Positions 63,683 to 64,000 of a stretch of 64,000 nucleotides of DNA are shown piece by piece; position 1 is the stretch's first letter, and each line of letters starts with the position of its first letter. The translations under genes and the position numbers were made by a program. The notes beneath the pieces are model-generated. The model had not been told where the DNA came from. It worked only from the letters and a program-made list of their open reading frames with translations, and searched no databases. The stretch is from positions 62,001 to 126,000 of the forward strand of contig JAKQPS010000044.1 of NCBI GenBank assembly GCA_029564595.1. The letters are read 5' to 3'. This DNA comes from a bacterium. Lineage in GTDB: Bacteria > UBP15 > UBA6099.

Positions 63683-64000
63683 ATGATTCCTGTTGTTTCT
63701 TTTGTTGGAGACTCGAACACTGGCAAAACATCTCTTGTCGAGAAGATTGTCGCGGAACTCTCATCGCGCGGATACAAAGTGGGAACGGCAAAATTCACGC
63801 GTTGCGACTTCGATCCGGACACAGAGGGAAAGGACACTTTCAGGCACACTGCCGCCGGCGCTTACGCCACCGCGCTCGTCGCCCCCCGGAAAACCGTCCT
63901 TTTCATTCCATCCGAACCCGCCCCCTCGCTCGATGAAATCGTTTATCAGTATTTCACCCTAGCAGATATAGTAATCGTCGAAGGCGGCAAGGAGCAGGAA
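63683..64000 (+). CDS. mobB: molybdopterin-guanine dinucleotide biosynthesis protein MobB (partial)
   Basis: The first 106 residues are visible; the gene runs off the window. Walker A is GDSNTGKTSLVEKI (about 9-16). The family pattern FDPDTEGKDTFRHTAAGAYA is intact, although the usual histidines before it are replaced (KFTRCDFD instead of KH-x2-H-x-FD). GGAGG at 63671-63675 precedes the ATG. MobB-type GTPases help attach nucleotides to molybdopterin or tungstopterin cofactors, which connects it functionally to the aldehyde:ferredoxin oxidoreductase/MoaD genes at 23689-25862. Confidence 0.88.
   Translation, partial: MIPVVSFVGDSNTGKTSLVEKIVAELSSRGYKVGTAKFTRCDFDPDTEGKDTFRHTAAGAYATALVAPRKTVLFIPSEPAPSLDEIVYQYFTLADIVIVEGGKEQE

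Overview
The window is a compact, GC-rich bacterial chromosome segment. I read it as a Gram-negative-type, probably anaerobic bacterium from a little-studied lineage. The reasons are lipoproteins, a Spy/CpxP-like periplasmic protein, an outer-membrane PorV/UPF0164-type barrel protein, FtsEX, a tungsten/molybdenum aldehyde:ferredoxin oxidoreductase, an ADP-forming acyl-CoA synthetase, and heme made by the siroheme-dependent Ahb route instead of the protoporphyrin route. The single 16S rRNA gene stands alone, without 23S, 5S or tRNA genes beside it. No phylum can be assigned by eye.

Layout. 1-5852 (minus strand): a replication/translation operon rpsF-ssb-rpsR-rplI-dnaB-purD, then a class V aminotransferase and the start of another gene. 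6160-16950 (plus): a tightly packed tetrapyrrole operon, hemX/ccsA-like, siroheme dehydrogenase, hemA, hemC, cobA-hemD fusion, ahbC, hemB, ahbD, ahbA, ahbB, hemL. It supplies nearly every step from glutamyl-tRNA to heme b. 16996-23628 (plus): a B12-binding radical SAM protein, a GT39-like membrane protein, a DUF3866 protein and a MoxR ATPase/VWA pair. 23689-29110 (minus): MoaD-like protein, aldehyde:ferredoxin oxidoreductase, S41 protease, FtsX, FtsE. 29222-32049 (minus): a PorV-like barrel protein and a large secreted protein with a FlgD-like C-terminal domain. 32361-34713: repeats and the solitary 16S rRNA gene with its own promoter, processing stem and terminator. 34841-36925 (minus): ADP-forming acyl-CoA synthetase. 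37143-40936 (plus): ECF sigma factor, anti-sigma factor, Spy-like protein and two related proteins of unknown function. 41368-45655 (minus): secreted propeller/toroid protein, GT39-like protein and a secreted protein. 45806-49557 (plus): aminotransferases and methyltransferases. 49574-52593 (minus): phosphatase, STAS protein, small HTH protein and GT39-like protein. 52650-58268 (plus): a complete oligopeptide ABC transporter operon. 58348-63517 (minus): small proteins, a WYL regulator, a J-domain/TPR protein and a flippase. The window ends inside mobB.

The most unusual item is the oligopeptide-binding lipoprotein at 52725-54380. It carries all parts of an OppA/DppA-type protein, but what is normally the C-terminal part comes directly after the lipobox and what is normally the N-terminal part follows it. 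It reads as an in-frame natural circular permutation, sitting in an otherwise normal oppABCDF operon. Other points of note are a hairpin-rich repeat of about 218 bp present three times in the same orientation (32564, 38186, 41093), the solitary 16S gene with a long flanking inverted repeat, a pair of proteins sharing an undescribed repeat with proline-rich linkers (39206-40936), and a structured RNA-like element ending in a T-tract (40944-41080).
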